Program-made: the position numbers and the translations under genes
Notes under the pieces: generated by a model
What the model was told of the DNA's origin: nothing
Database searches by the model: none
The model's input: the letters and a program-made list of their open reading frames with translations, nothing else
NCBI GenBank assembly: GCA_044433305.1
Contig: JAWXTS010000014.1
Location: forward strand, 1-28,738
Reading direction: 5' to 3'
From: JAWXTS01 sp044433305
GTDB lineage: Bacteria > Bacteroidota > Bacteroidia > Bacteroidales > Rikenellaceae
Length of the DNA: 28,738 nt
Shown: one piece after another, positions 16,825 to 25,400 of the stretch
Position numbering within the stretch: the first letter of the stretch is position 1
Layout: each line of letters starts with the position of its first letter

Positions 16825-18213
16825 ATGGGAAATCCTAAAGCATTTTTAACTATAAAAAGAAAAGAGGCTGGCTACCGTCCTATTCAAGAGCGTGTAACAG
16901 ATTTTGGCGAGGTAGAGCAGACTCTAAATACAGAAGATAGGCAGCTACAAGCCTCTCGTTGTATGGATTGTGGAGTACCATTCTGTCACTGGAGTTGCCC
17001 ATTGGGCAATCGCCAGCCAGAGTGGCAAGATTTAATATATAAAGGCGAGTGGCGCAAAGCTTATTTGAACCTACAAGAGACAGACGACTTTCCAGAGTTT
17101 ACGGGACGTATCTGCCCTGCATTGTGCGAGAAAGGTTGCGTCTTGGCCAAAACTGGTGAGGCAATCACCGTTCGCGAGAATGAGGTTTCTATCATAGAGC
17201 GAGCCTTTGCCGAAGGTTATGTTCAGCCGATAGTACCTAAAAAACGTAGCGGCAAGAAAGTAGCTGTTATAGGGGGAGGCCCAGCAGGTATGGCTTGTGC
17301 CAACCAGCTTAATCAGGCAGGTCACCTAGTTACTGTATATGAGAAAGACGACGCTGTTGGTGGACTTTTGCGCTATGGTATTCCAGATTTCAAACTTAAT
17401 AAAAACATTATCGACCGCCGTGTGAAACTTATGGAGGCTGAGGGTGTTAAGTTTGAGCTTAATGCACATATAGGTATCACTTGCGATATTCGTACTCTTG
17501 AAAAAGAATACGATGCGATTTGTATCACTATTGGTTCTGGTGTACCAAGAGACCTTCAGGCCTCAGGCCGCGAGCTTCACGGTATACACTTCGCGCTTGA
17601 CTTCTTGAAGAATCAAAATACAGCTGTTGCCGAGCGTACTATTGTAGACCCAGAGTCACCACTATCAGCTAAGGGCAAACGTGTTCTTGTTATCGGAGGT
17701 GGAGATACAGGTTCAGACTGTGTTGGAACATCTATCCGTCAGGGTGCTGCCAGCGTAACTCAAATCGAGATTATGCCTATGCCACCTGAAGGCACCAACC
17801 CAGATACTCCATGGCCTTATTATCCAAATGTACTTAAGGTATCTAGCTCACACAAAGAGGGTTGTACTCGTCGTTGGAGCTTGGCCACAAACCGCTTCTT
17901 GGGTAAAGATGGTAAACTTGCAGGCGTTGAGGTTAAGTCTACTGAGACTGGCGAGGTGGAGATTATTCCAGCAGAGATGGTGCTTTTGGCAATGGGTTTT
18001 GTTCACCCAGTACACGAGGGTATAGTTGATGTTTTGAGCCTAGATGTTGATGGCAGACAAAATATTGCATGTAGTAGTAGTATGGAAACCACAAAAAATG
18101 GTATATTTGTGGCGGGAGACGCAACAACAGGTGCCAGCCTTGTCGTAAGAGCTATTGCTTCGGCTCGTCAGGCAGCCCAAGAAATAGACGCCTACCTGAA
18201 AAATACTAAATAA
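16825..18213 (+). CDS. gltD: Glutamate synthase small (beta) subunit
   Basis: A 462-residue flavoprotein that passes electrons from NAD(P)H to GltB. The N-terminal 4Fe-4S region has C46, C49, C54 and C58 (CMDCGVPFCHWSC), and C97, C101 and C105 (CPALCEKGC). The FAD-binding site is VIGGGPAG (148-155), and the NADPH-binding site is VIGGGDTGSDC (289-299). The C-terminal FAD motif GIFVAGDATTG is present. Length is normal. It begins 12 bp after gltB and is followed 4 bp later by the PurF-like gene, so all three are one transcription unit. Confidence 0.97.
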   Translation: MGNPKAFLTIKRKEAGYRPIQERVTDFGEVEQTLNTEDRQLQASRCMDCGVPFCHWSCPLGNRQPEWQDLIYKGEWRKAYLNLQETDDFPEFTGRICPALCEKGCVLAKTGEAITVRENEVSIIERAFAEGYVQPIVPKKRSGKKVAVIGGGPAGMACANQLNQAGHLVTVYEKDDAVGGLLRYGIPDFKLNKNIIDRRVKLMEAEGVKFELNAHIGITCDIRTLEKEYDAICITIGSGVPRDLQASGRELHGIHFALDFLKNQNTAVAERTIVDPESPLSAKGKRVLVIGGGDTGSDCVGTSIRQGAASVTQIEIMPMPPEGTNPDTPWPYYPNVLKVSSSHKEGCTRRWSLATNRFLGKDGKLAGVEVKSTETGEVEIIPAEMVLLAMGFVHPVHEGIVDVLSLDVDGRQNIACSSSMETTKNGIFVAGDATTGASLVVRAIASARQAAQEIDAYLKNTK

Positions 18214-18217
18214 AAAC

Positions 18218-20068
18218 ATGGAACAACTAAAGCACGAATGTGGCGTGGCGATGATACGTCTACGCAAACCGATTGATTATTATACTCGCAAATATGGCAG
18301 CCCTTGCTATGCTCTAGATAAGATGTATCTTCTTATGGAAAAGCAACACAACCGTGGGCAAGAGGGTGCAGGTCTATCTTGTGTTAAGATTACGGCCAAA
18401 CCAGGTGAGGAATTTATCTTTCGTGAACGTGCCGAGGGTAGTGGAGCTATAAGTGAGATTTTTGCTACGATGAATCGTCAGATTTTTGAGGAGAAAGATC
18501 TTTCACATAAGCCCTTTATAGGTGAACTGTATATGGGACACTTGCGTTACAGTACCACAGGTCGTAGCGGAATATCTTATGTCCACCCCTTCCTTCGTCG
18601 CAATAACTATCGTGCTAACACTCTATCTGTTTGCGGAAACTTTAATATGACCAATGTCGATGAGATATTCAAATCATTGACTGATGGCGGTCAGCACCCA
18701 CGTCGCATAGCCGACACAACGGTGCTGCTAGAGCAAATTGGCCATAGAATAGACCGCGAGATAGATATGCTATATGAAACTTATCATACTAAGGATAGGA
18801 CCAAGCAGGAGATTACGCGACTTATAGAGCAAAACATAAAGCTCGAAAATGTGTTGCGCTCTTGTGCCCCAGTATGGGATGGTGGTTATGTTATATGTGG
18901 TCAGACGGGCAGCGGAGAGAGCTTCGCTGTGCGTGACCCTAATGGTATACGTACAGCCTTTGTTTATCAGGATGAGGAGATTGTGGTTATCACATCCGAG
19001 CGTCCTGTTATTCAGACAGCACTTAATGTTCCTGCCGACTCTATACGTGAACTTGCTCCAGGCGAGGCCGTGATAGTAGGCGAGAATGGCCAGGCGCGCT
19101 TTGCTCAGATTGTAGAGCCTAAGCTTGCCCTGCCTTGTTCGTTTGAGCGTATATACTTCTCGCGTGGTAGCGACAAGGATATTTACCTTGAGCGTAAAGG
19201 TCTAGGTGCGGGCGTTGTGCCAGATATACTTAAGAGCATAGGCAATGACATACCAAATACCGTATTGTCATTTATCCCAAATACTGCGGAGGTTGCTTTC
19301 TATGGTATGATAGAAGAATTTAATATTCAGCTCGACAAGAGCAAGGCGAAACAGATTCTTGCTGTCAACAGTGCTGGGAATGTTATCTCGGCCGAGCAGC
19401 TCAATGAGGTACTTTCTCAAAAGGTAAGACTAGAGAAGGTTGTCATCAAAGATATTAAGCTTCGTACCTTTATCACCGAGGGAGCAAGCCGTAAGGACCT
19501 TGCCAGCCATGTGTATGATATTACTTATGGCACAGTGAAAGAGGGCGTTGACAATCTTGTTGTTATAGATGACAGTATTGTTCGTGGAACAACGCTTAGA
19601 GAGAGCATCATAAAGATTCTTTCAAGGCTTAATCCTCGTAAGTTGGTTGTCGTGTCATCATCACCACAGATACGCTACCCAGACTTCTACGGCATCGACA
19701 TGTCTAATATAGGCGACTTGATAGCCTTTAGAGCTGCCGAGGCACTAGCACCAGAGGGATTCATAGATTCTATCTATGCTAAGTGTGTTGCGCAGAAAGA
19801 TTTAGAGGCTTCTCAGATGAAGAACTATGTTGATGAGTTGTACTCGCTATTTACGCCAGAGCAAATCTCGGCTAAGATAGTAGAGCTTGTTACTCCAGAG
19901 GGAATAACTTGTCCGCTAGATATTATCTTCCAGAGTGTTGAGTCGCTACATAATATATGCCCTAACCACCCTGGTGACTGGTATTTCACTGGCAACTATC
20001 CAACATCTGGAGGTGTCAAACAGTTGAATAATGCATTTATGGCCTACTACGAGAAAGCCAAGATGTAG
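18218..20068 (+). CDS. PurF-like glutamine amidotransferase/phosphoribosyltransferase, Bacteroidota-specific form
   Basis: 616 residues, longer than usual PurF (~500). The N-terminal class II amidotransferase has a short leader before the likely nucleophile C8 (KHECGVA), then NRGQEGAG (45-52), GHLRYSTTG (107-115) and CGNFNMTN (139-146), where PurF has HNGNLTN; the oxyanion-hole Asn is kept but the next Gly is Phe. Between these lies an insert rich in charged helices. The phosphoribosyltransferase domain has a clean PRPP loop VVIDDSIVRGTT (about 448-459). It probably moves glutamine ammonia to a phosphoribosyl acceptor. Whether it does purine step one or another reaction is open, and its position 4 bp after gltD suggests a nitrogen role. 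The terminator at 20098 follows. Confidence 0.85.
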   Translation: MEQLKHECGVAMIRLRKPIDYYTRKYGSPCYALDKMYLLMEKQHNRGQEGAGLSCVKITAKPGEEFIFRERAEGSGAISEIFATMNRQIFEEKDLSHKPFIGELYMGHLRYSTTGRSGISYVHPFLRRNNYRANTLSVCGNFNMTNVDEIFKSLTDGGQHPRRIADTTVLLEQIGHRIDREIDMLYETYHTKDRTKQEITRLIEQNIKLENVLRSCAPVWDGGYVICGQTGSGESFAVRDPNGIRTAFVYQDEEIVVITSERPVIQTALNVPADSIRELAPGEAVIVGENGQARFAQIVEPKLALPCSFERIYFSRGSDKDIYLERKGLGAGVVPDILKSIGNDIPNTVLSFIPNTAEVAFYGMIEEFNIQLDKSKAKQILAVNSAGNVISAEQLNEVLSQKVRLEKVVIKDIKLRTFITEGASRKDLASHVYDITYGTVKEGVDNLVVIDDSIVRGTTLRESIIKILSRLNPRKLVVVSSSPQIRYPDFYGIDMSNIGDLIAFRAAEALAPEGFIDSIYAKCVAQKDLEASQMKNYVDELYSLFTPEQISAKIVELVTPEGITCPLDIIFQSVESLHNICPNHPGDWYFTGNYPTSGGVKQLNNAFMAYYEKAKM

Positions 20069-20097
20069 AATTGACATAACAAACACAACAGAACAAA

Positions 20098-20130
20098 TAA
20101 AGGCAGCCTTTGCGGGCTGCCTTTATTGTT
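20098..20130 (+). terminator. Terminator at the end of the nitrogen cluster
   Basis: TAAAGGCAGCC (20098-20108) pairs perfectly with GGCTGCCTTTA (20115-20125) around a 6-nt loop, and a T-rich tail TTGTTTT follows. The minus strand also has T-rich sequence after it, so it can serve the converging minus-strand gene at 20152-20520 too. A second hairpin, AATCACTA (20139-20146) with TAGTGATT (20153-20160), overlaps that gene's stop codon. Confidence 0.88.
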
Positions 20131-20151
20131 TTAGGGAGAATCACTAATTTC

Positions 20152-20520
20152 CTAGTGATTGTGAGAACACTCGTGGTCATCGTCGTGGCTGCTGCATGCA
20201 ATGCCAGAGTCTTCAAGCATACCCGATAGGTAAGCTTCAACTACTTTGTCGGCCATACCTGCGCAACCTCTTATCACATCAATGTCGCTGCTGGCAAGCT
20301 TGTTCATTGCACCATCACCCATATTGCCTGCGAGCATAAGGGTTACACCCATCTCATGTAGAGTTGTGGCGATGTTAGATTTGCAGCCACAGCCCTGAGG
20401 AGACTCTAGGGTTTGTTGTGATACAACTTCGTCCTCATTGATTGTGTAAATTGTGTAGTAAGCACAGTGACCGAAGTGGTCATCTACTTTTGAATCTTTT
20501 GTTGGAACAGCAATTTTCAT
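20152..20520 (-). CDS. NifX/NifB-type small cluster-binding protein with His/Cys-rich tail
   Basis: A 122-residue protein of the dinitrogenase iron-molybdenum cofactor family (NifB C-term/NifX/NafY-like RNase H fold): MKIAVPTKD at the start, DDHFGHC (13-19) and QGCGCKSN in the middle, then MLAGNMGDGAMNKL and VIRGCAG. After about residue 105 comes a tail rich in His, Cys and Asp (CSSHDDDHECSHNH) that looks metal-binding. No nitrogenase genes are in the window, and in non-diazotrophs such proteins have other, mostly unknown, Fe-S or metal roles. It converges on the nitrogen cluster. No consensus promoter is seen in the 207-bp gap upstream (closest is TACCTTCG with one mismatch, no -33 match). 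Confidence 0.85.
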   Translation of the reverse strand: MKIAVPTKDSKVDDHFGHCAYYTIYTINEDEVVSQQTLESPQGCGCKSNIATTLHEMGVTLMLAGNMGDGAMNKLASSDIDVIRGCAGMADKVVEAYLSGMLEDSGIACSSHDDDHECSHNH

Positions 20521-20603
20521 GATATAAGTTATTTATTGGTTATTATACTCTATTTTATACATGCGAAGGTATAACTTATTTGCTACCGTTGTACTCCTAG
20601 AGG

Positions 20604-20647
20604 CAAAAAAAGGTCTACATTTTGCTGGCAAGTTCAAAATGTAGACC
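20604..20647 (-). terminator. Terminator of the DUF4465 lipoprotein gene
   Basis: Minus-strand reading: 20635-20647 pairs perfectly with 20612-20624 (13 bp, 10-nt loop), followed by a run of seven T (20605-20611 are A on the plus strand). This ends the gene at 20728-21576, about 80 bp after its stop. Confidence 0.88.
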
Positions 20648-20727
20648 AAGAAGATGATTTTGGCAAGGTTGTAAGGGACCTTAAAAATCAAATTTTATTG
20701 TAAATATTGTATCTATATAAACGATAG

Positions 20728-21576
20728 TTACTCGTCCATTCTAACAGTTATGTTGTCGTAGGCGAAGTATGAAGGAACGTTGAAGCCCCGTGAGTTAGAA
20801 GGAGTGCCTGATATGTTGAATTTAACACTTGCAACCTTACCCAAAGATTTTAGATGGAATAGAGTCCACTCCTCTAGGCAAACACCGTCTCTTAGGAAAT
20901 CGACAGATACAGTGCCCGTAACATTACCGTCTAGGTCATAACCAATGGCTGTAAGTGTTACGTAGTCATCAGCGGTGATAGTAGTCTGGTAGTCTCCATT
21001 TTTCATGAAGTCGATAGCTAGTGTGCTAGGAACAACGTACATAAACTCTATTGTGCGCTCTACACCATCTTTGAAGTAGATATATGGAAGCTCTGTTTCT
21101 GAGTTGTAGTCAAGATCTTCTGTGTAACCATAGCACATAGCAAAGTTGTTTGAGTTTTTGTGACCTGCTTGGCCATCTGCGCCAACTGATACAGATAGCT
21201 GAATGTCATAACTTAGGCTAGCGTCTGTGTTATAGTAGTTTGAGATTGCGTGACCACCAGCTGAGTAGTTCTTGCCATATGCTCCTGAAAGCAATTCTGA
21301 AGCTAGCTCTGTGTTGCCCTCGTCATACCAGTTGTAGTCTGAGAAGTAGCACCATAAATCTGTGTCATATGTGCCGTAAAGCAATGAACTGCCATAGTAC
21401 TGGTCGCCGATAAGTGAGCTCCAGTCGCTACTTCCTAGATAGTTGCCAGTGCCTTTGTAGTCGGCATCCTCGAATGTTAGGATAGCGAATTTTTGTGTTG
21501 AAGCTGTGAATGAGTCGTTGTCAGAACAGCTGAAGATTGTAGCCGCAAAAGCTAGTAGAAAGAAAATCTTTTTCAT
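20728..21576 (-). CDS. DUF4465 surface lipoprotein under cobalamin riboswitch control
   Basis: A 282-residue secreted lipoprotein: hydrophobic signal then lipobox IFSC with C17. The mature part begins with a beta strand pattern of the DUF4465 type (LTFEDADYKGTGNYLGSSDW), has many aromatic/Asp/Gly turns and ends with PSYFAYDNITV, also typical. It carries no catalytic motif I recognise. The gene is alone on its transcript, between a cobalamin riboswitch (21761-22090) and a terminator. DUF4465-like lipoproteins occur in Bacteroidota B12 loci and, from memory, some bind B12 (BtuH-type), so B12 capture at the cell surface is the best guess. No TonB-dependent transporter accompanies it here. Confidence 0.8.
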   Translation of the reverse strand: MKKIFFLLAFAATIFSCSDNDSFTASTQKFAILTFEDADYKGTGNYLGSSDWSSLIGDQYYGSSLLYGTYDTDLWCYFSDYNWYDEGNTELASELLSGAYGKNYSAGGHAISNYYNTDASLSYDIQLSVSVGADGQAGHKNSNNFAMCYGYTEDLDYNSETELPYIYFKDGVERTIEFMYVVPSTLAIDFMKNGDYQTTITADDYVTLTAIGYDLDGNVTGTVSVDFLRDGVCLEEWTLFHLKSLGKVASVKFNISGTPSNSRGFNVPSYFAYDNITVRMDE

Positions 21577-21760
21577 AAGTTGTATTTAAATAAAATTAGT
21601 TGCAAAAGCTTATTCTCCAAGACCTATCCCTATTAGAATTGGGGGTTGATTTTGGAAAGTGCGCCACTTTAAAAAGCGTGCTAGCAACAAAAAGAATTAT
21701 ACGAAAAAAACTTCTTGATGGTTTAAGGCCGTTTACCCGCAGACCGCAAATCCCAAAATA
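21577..21760 (-). promoter_or_regulatory. Expression platform between riboswitch and start codon
   Basis: This is the 184-nt leader between the B12 box and the ATG at 21576. I see no strong terminator: a T run on the minus strand (21704-21710) lacks a clear stem before it, and AAAGTG/CACTTT (about 21657-21671) is a short hairpin. Translational rather than transcriptional control therefore seems likely. The start is preceded by A-rich sequence, with no strong Shine-Dalgarno. Confidence 0.4.
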
Positions 21761-22090
21761 CTATTGGCAGGTCTTCTGACTTGTTCCTTGATTGATGCCT
21801 TCCCAACGAAAGTCAGTGGCAAAAGAAATATCAATCAAATAATCTTCTACGAAGATTGGAACTTACAGCAGCGGGAACTGTTCGGGATTTACACCCGATT
21901 CCCTTTTAATTCACGTCACCCTAGGTAATCATCTTCCGATAAAGAAACCAACAATCAGCTCTTTCTCTAAGCCGAGCCTCATCTTTCGATAAGCAATCCG
22001 ACAATTTTAAGCCGAGCCTCATCTCTTATTAAGAGAAACTTCACCTCTTAATAAGCCGATAATCTACGCGGGGTGGCATTGAAACCAACG
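21761..22090 (-). ncRNA. Cobalamin riboswitch
   Basis: On the minus strand the leader holds the core GGGAATCGGGTGTAAATCCCG (21883-21903, in two parts), then GCTGCTGTAAG (21862-21872) and, further 3', the B12 box AAGTCAGAAGACCTGCC (21766-21782). These are the conserved blocks of cobalamin riboswitches, which switch off a gene when adenosylcobalamin is bound. The 5' side GTTGG (22085-22089) can pair with CCAAT just after the B12 box, closing the element right at the predicted transcript start. The 5' arm between about 21929 and 22060 is longer than usual and repeat-filled (see separate entry). Confidence 0.9.
21929..22060. repeat. Degenerate direct repeats in the riboswitch variable arm
   Basis: The plus-strand motif TCATCTTYCGATAA occurs at 21929 and 21979, and a relative TCATCTCTTATTAA at 22019 (spacings 50 and 40). 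Between them TAAGCCGAGCCTCATCT is repeated exactly at 21968-21984 and 22008-22024. The last unit has a perfect 11-bp hairpin, 22025-22035 with 22045-22055. This is inside the cobalamin riboswitch but outside its conserved core. Confidence 0.75.
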
Positions 22091-22095
22091 TGGTA

Positions 22096-22126
22096 CAAAG
22101 GTAGACAACTATTTGTTAAATGCAAA
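22096..22126 (-). promoter_or_regulatory. Bacteroidota-type promoter of the riboswitch/DUF4465 transcript
   Basis: On the minus strand TTTG (22123-22126) is followed after exactly 19 nt by TACCTTTG (22096-22103), the same layout as the tRNA promoter at 1195-1225. The start would fall near 22090, so the cobalamin aptamer begins almost at the first base of a leader of about 510 nt. Confidence 0.85.
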
Positions 22127-22135
22127 AAAATAATG

Positions 22136-22173
22136 AAAAAAGTCTGGAAGCAATTAAGCAACCAGACTTTTTC
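22136..22173 (-). terminator. Terminator of the TetR-RND-PII-like operon
   Basis: AAAAAGTCTGG (22137-22147) pairs with CCAGACTTTTT (22162-22172) around a 14-nt loop. On the minus strand a T-rich tail follows. It lies about 20 bp after the stop of the last gene at 22191 and just before the next promoter. Confidence 0.85.
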
Positions 22174-22190
22174 TTAAGTGTTCTTAAGAG

Positions 22191-22487
22191 CTAGATTGAA
22201 CCTCCGATTTCCCACCAGAAGGCTCTAAGCCCTAGGTGTTCATTCTTTTTATCTAGCTCGGATAGGGCAGCCAAAAATTTATCTGCCTCGCTCTTGCCCT
22301 CGACAAAAGAATAAATTGCTGAGTTCATTGTTGGCCATGCGTGAGAGCCTAGGTGAGGCTCGCCACCGTTTGAGCCGCGTCCAGCAACAGCATCCCAGCC
22401 AGTGTAGCCTTTGATGCCGCGGTGACTCATTATCTCAAGCACCTCGTCGTGAAGTGCTTGATTATATGTTATAAAGATAGCTATCAT
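22191..22487 (-). CDS. Small P-II-like protein of the RND operon
   Basis: 98 residues. The pattern is that of a P-II-like ferredoxin fold: strand IAIFITYN (2-9), helix ALHDEVLEIMSHRG (11-24), a strand then loop GRGSNGGEPHLGSHAWPTM (37-54 approx.), strand SAIYSFVE (56-63), helix SEADKFLAALSELDKK (66-81) and last strand RAFWWEI (88-94). The loop is in the place of the P-II T-loop. It has none of the GlnK signatures, so it is a distant relative. The gene starts 2 bp after the RND permease stop and is probably translationally coupled. A sensor or gate for the pump, by analogy with GlnK and AmtB, is inference only; function not recognised. Confidence 0.7.
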   Translation of the reverse strand: MIAIFITYNQALHDEVLEIMSHRGIKGYTGWDAVAGRGSNGGEPHLGSHAWPTMNSAIYSFVEGKSEADKFLAALSELDKKNEHLGLRAFWWEIGGSI

Positions 22488-22489
22488 GA

Positions 22490-25400
22490 TTATTCTTCTT
22501 TAAGTTGTTTGCGTGTACGGTTAACGCTGCCAGCGGCAAAAGTACCATACAACACAGGGATAAGTATCAAGGTGATAAGTGTTGAGAACGACAGTCCCCA
22601 TGCAACTGACATACCCAGTGGACGCCACATCTCAGAACCAGTGCCTGTACCCGTTGCCATAGGAACCATACCAAGAACAGTTGTCATGGTGGTCATAAGG
22701 ATAGGGCGTAGACGAGAGCGTCCCGATGTTGTGATGGCGGCAATGATGCCCATGCCACGCTCACGACAAAGGTTTATGTAGTCGATAAGCACGATACCGT
22801 TGTTTACCACAATACCGATAAGCATCAGAATACCTAGTAGGGCCATAACACCAAGCGGTGTGCCTGTAATCCAAAGGCCTAGCAATACTCCAATTACCGC
22901 AAACGGTATAGAGAACATGATAACCAGAGGATAAGAGAATGACTCGAACTGAGAGGCCATAACGATAAATACAAGTATCACGATTAGAGCCATCAGCAAG
23001 AACATGTCGCTGAAGGTGTCCTGCTGGTCCTCGAAGCTACCGCCGAACTTCCAAGTTATGTTTGATGGTATCTCTACCTGCTCCATAGTTCTTGTGCCCG
23101 CAGCAACAACCTCACTCATTGCGAAACCTTCCTCGGCAATACATGATACCGTGATTATACGCTCGCGGTCCTCACGCTCGATGCTTGGAGGTGTTAGTGC
23201 CTCAACAACTGTTGCTACGTCGCGAATCTTGACTCCGTTGCCTAGTGCGTTGTAGATAGTGATGTTCTGAATGTCGTCGATAGTTTGACGATACTCTTTA
23301 GCATAACGAACAATGATGTCATACTCGTCACCATCCTCACGGTACATAGAAGCGGTAGAGCCATTAATACGGTTACGTAGGTAAGTGGCCGCTGTGCTTA
23401 CGTTAAGGCTGTTAAGGGCCAGTTTCTCGCGATCAAATTCTATTTGGAACTCAGGTGTGTATTGGTCGCGGCTGATGGTCACCTCAGAGCAAGATGGGTC
23501 TTGAATCATAAGCTCCTTAATCTGCTGTGCTATGCGGTCTGTTTCGTCAAAGTCGTAACCTATGATGTCGATATCGACAGAAGTCTGACCACCAACACCA
23601 CCACGTGAACCACCCTCTGTCAAGGTGTAGGTACGTATCTGAGGGTATTGATTCAAGTCTTGACGCATGAGTGCTCCAATCTCGAAGAGTGTACGCTCGC
23701 GCTCTTCCATGCTTGTAAGAGCGATGTTGTAAGATATGATGTGAGAACCATTATCAGATAGAGAGGCAAAGACGTTGTCGCTAGCTGCCGAACCCTCGGT
23801 AACACTTATAGCTCTAATCTCAGGGTATTTCTCTACAAACTCTCTCTGTATATCTAGAGCCACCTCGCGAGTAATCTCTTGGCGAGTACCTACTGGAAGC
23901 TCGACCGATAGGCTAATGCGGGCATTATCCTGTGATGGGAAGAACTCAGTTTTAAGTTGAGGGGCAATGAATAGAATAGAGGCTGCAAGCATAGCAACGG
24001 CACAGCTAATAACAACTGTTCTGTTGCGCACAGCCCAGTTTAGTAGCTTCTCATAGCCTACATCTAGTTTTCTAAGTCCTTTGCTTGTTGGGCCAAATAC
24101 AATCTGTTGGAACTTACTCTTCTTGGTGCTTAGTCTAAGCATTCTAGAGCACAACATAGGTGTTAGGGTAAGGGCCGCAAGTGTAGATATGGTAAGGATG
24201 ATTGTTACCATCCATCCTAGCTGTCTGAACAGGATGCCTGCCATACCTGAAACCATCGTAAGTGGCAAGAATACCGCGATAGTGGTAAGGGTAGATGCCA
24301 TAACCGATAGACCAACCTCCTGAGTTGCGAAGATAGCGGCTTGTTTAGGGCGGCTTCCTCTCTCGATGTGGGTTGTGATGTTCTCAAGTACCACGATGGC
24401 ATTATCCACCACCATACCTATGGCTATGGATAGCGCACTCATAGATATGATATTCAGGGTGTTGCCCGTAGCAAGAAGATATACAAGAGCACCTAGAAGC
24501 GAGATAGGAATAGTAAGGATAATTACAAAAGTAGCTCTCCAACGCTCAAGGAAGACAAGAACCACAAAGATTACGATGATGAAAATCATTGCGATAGTTC
24601 TCTTCAACGAGTTGATAGTGTCGACGATGTTCTCTGAAGTATTGATAATCATACCTATCTCCACATCTGAAGGAAGGTTAGCCTGAAGCTGAGGCATGAT
24701 GGCCTCAATCTGCTCAGCGATGTTTACAGAGTTGGCACCAGATTGTTTCTGGATAACGATGATACCACCGATTTCATCACCAATAAATACCTCTTGGGCA
24801 CGCTCTTGCTGAGTGTCTTCTACCGTTGCAATATCTTTAAGGTAAACAGTGGCTCCGTTGTTGACTCCAACAACAAGGTTTAGAATCTCATTTATGCCAA
24901 TAAACTCTTGTTGAACACGGGTAGAGTAGGTGTGTGAACCTATATCAATACTGCCTGCTGGTGTGTTAAGGTTCTCGCTAGCGATGATGCTAGAGATACC
25001 CTCAATGGTAAGGCCATAAGCCTCTAGCTTTAGAGGGTCGCAGTGAACGTGAATCTCGCGCTCTGGAATACCGCTGATAGAAACGGTACCAACGCCGCTC
25101 ACGCGAGCAAGTGGTGTAGCCACATAGTCGTCTAGGATTTTGTACAATCCCGGCATACTCTCTTTTGCTTTAACCGACATTACCACGATAGGAATATCCT
25201 CTGTACCAAATTTGAATAGTATAGGTGTTGAGGTTCCATCAGGTAGTGTTGTTACCATATCCAGTTTGTCGCGCACATCATTTGTGGCCACGTCAATGTC
25301 GGTGCCATATTCAAACTCTAGAGAAACGATAGACAAGCCCTCGCTTGATTTTGAAGTCATGGTCTTTAGGTCGCTGACACTATTAAGAACGTTCTCAATA

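Noticed and set aside
21704..21710. T run after the cobalamin riboswitch as a transcription terminator
   Set aside because: No stable stem directly precedes it on the minus strand.
24401..24406. Asp-Asn in TM4 of the RND permease as loss of the proton relay
   Set aside because: Many working RND relatives have only one Asp of the pair here, so it is not evidence of inactivity.
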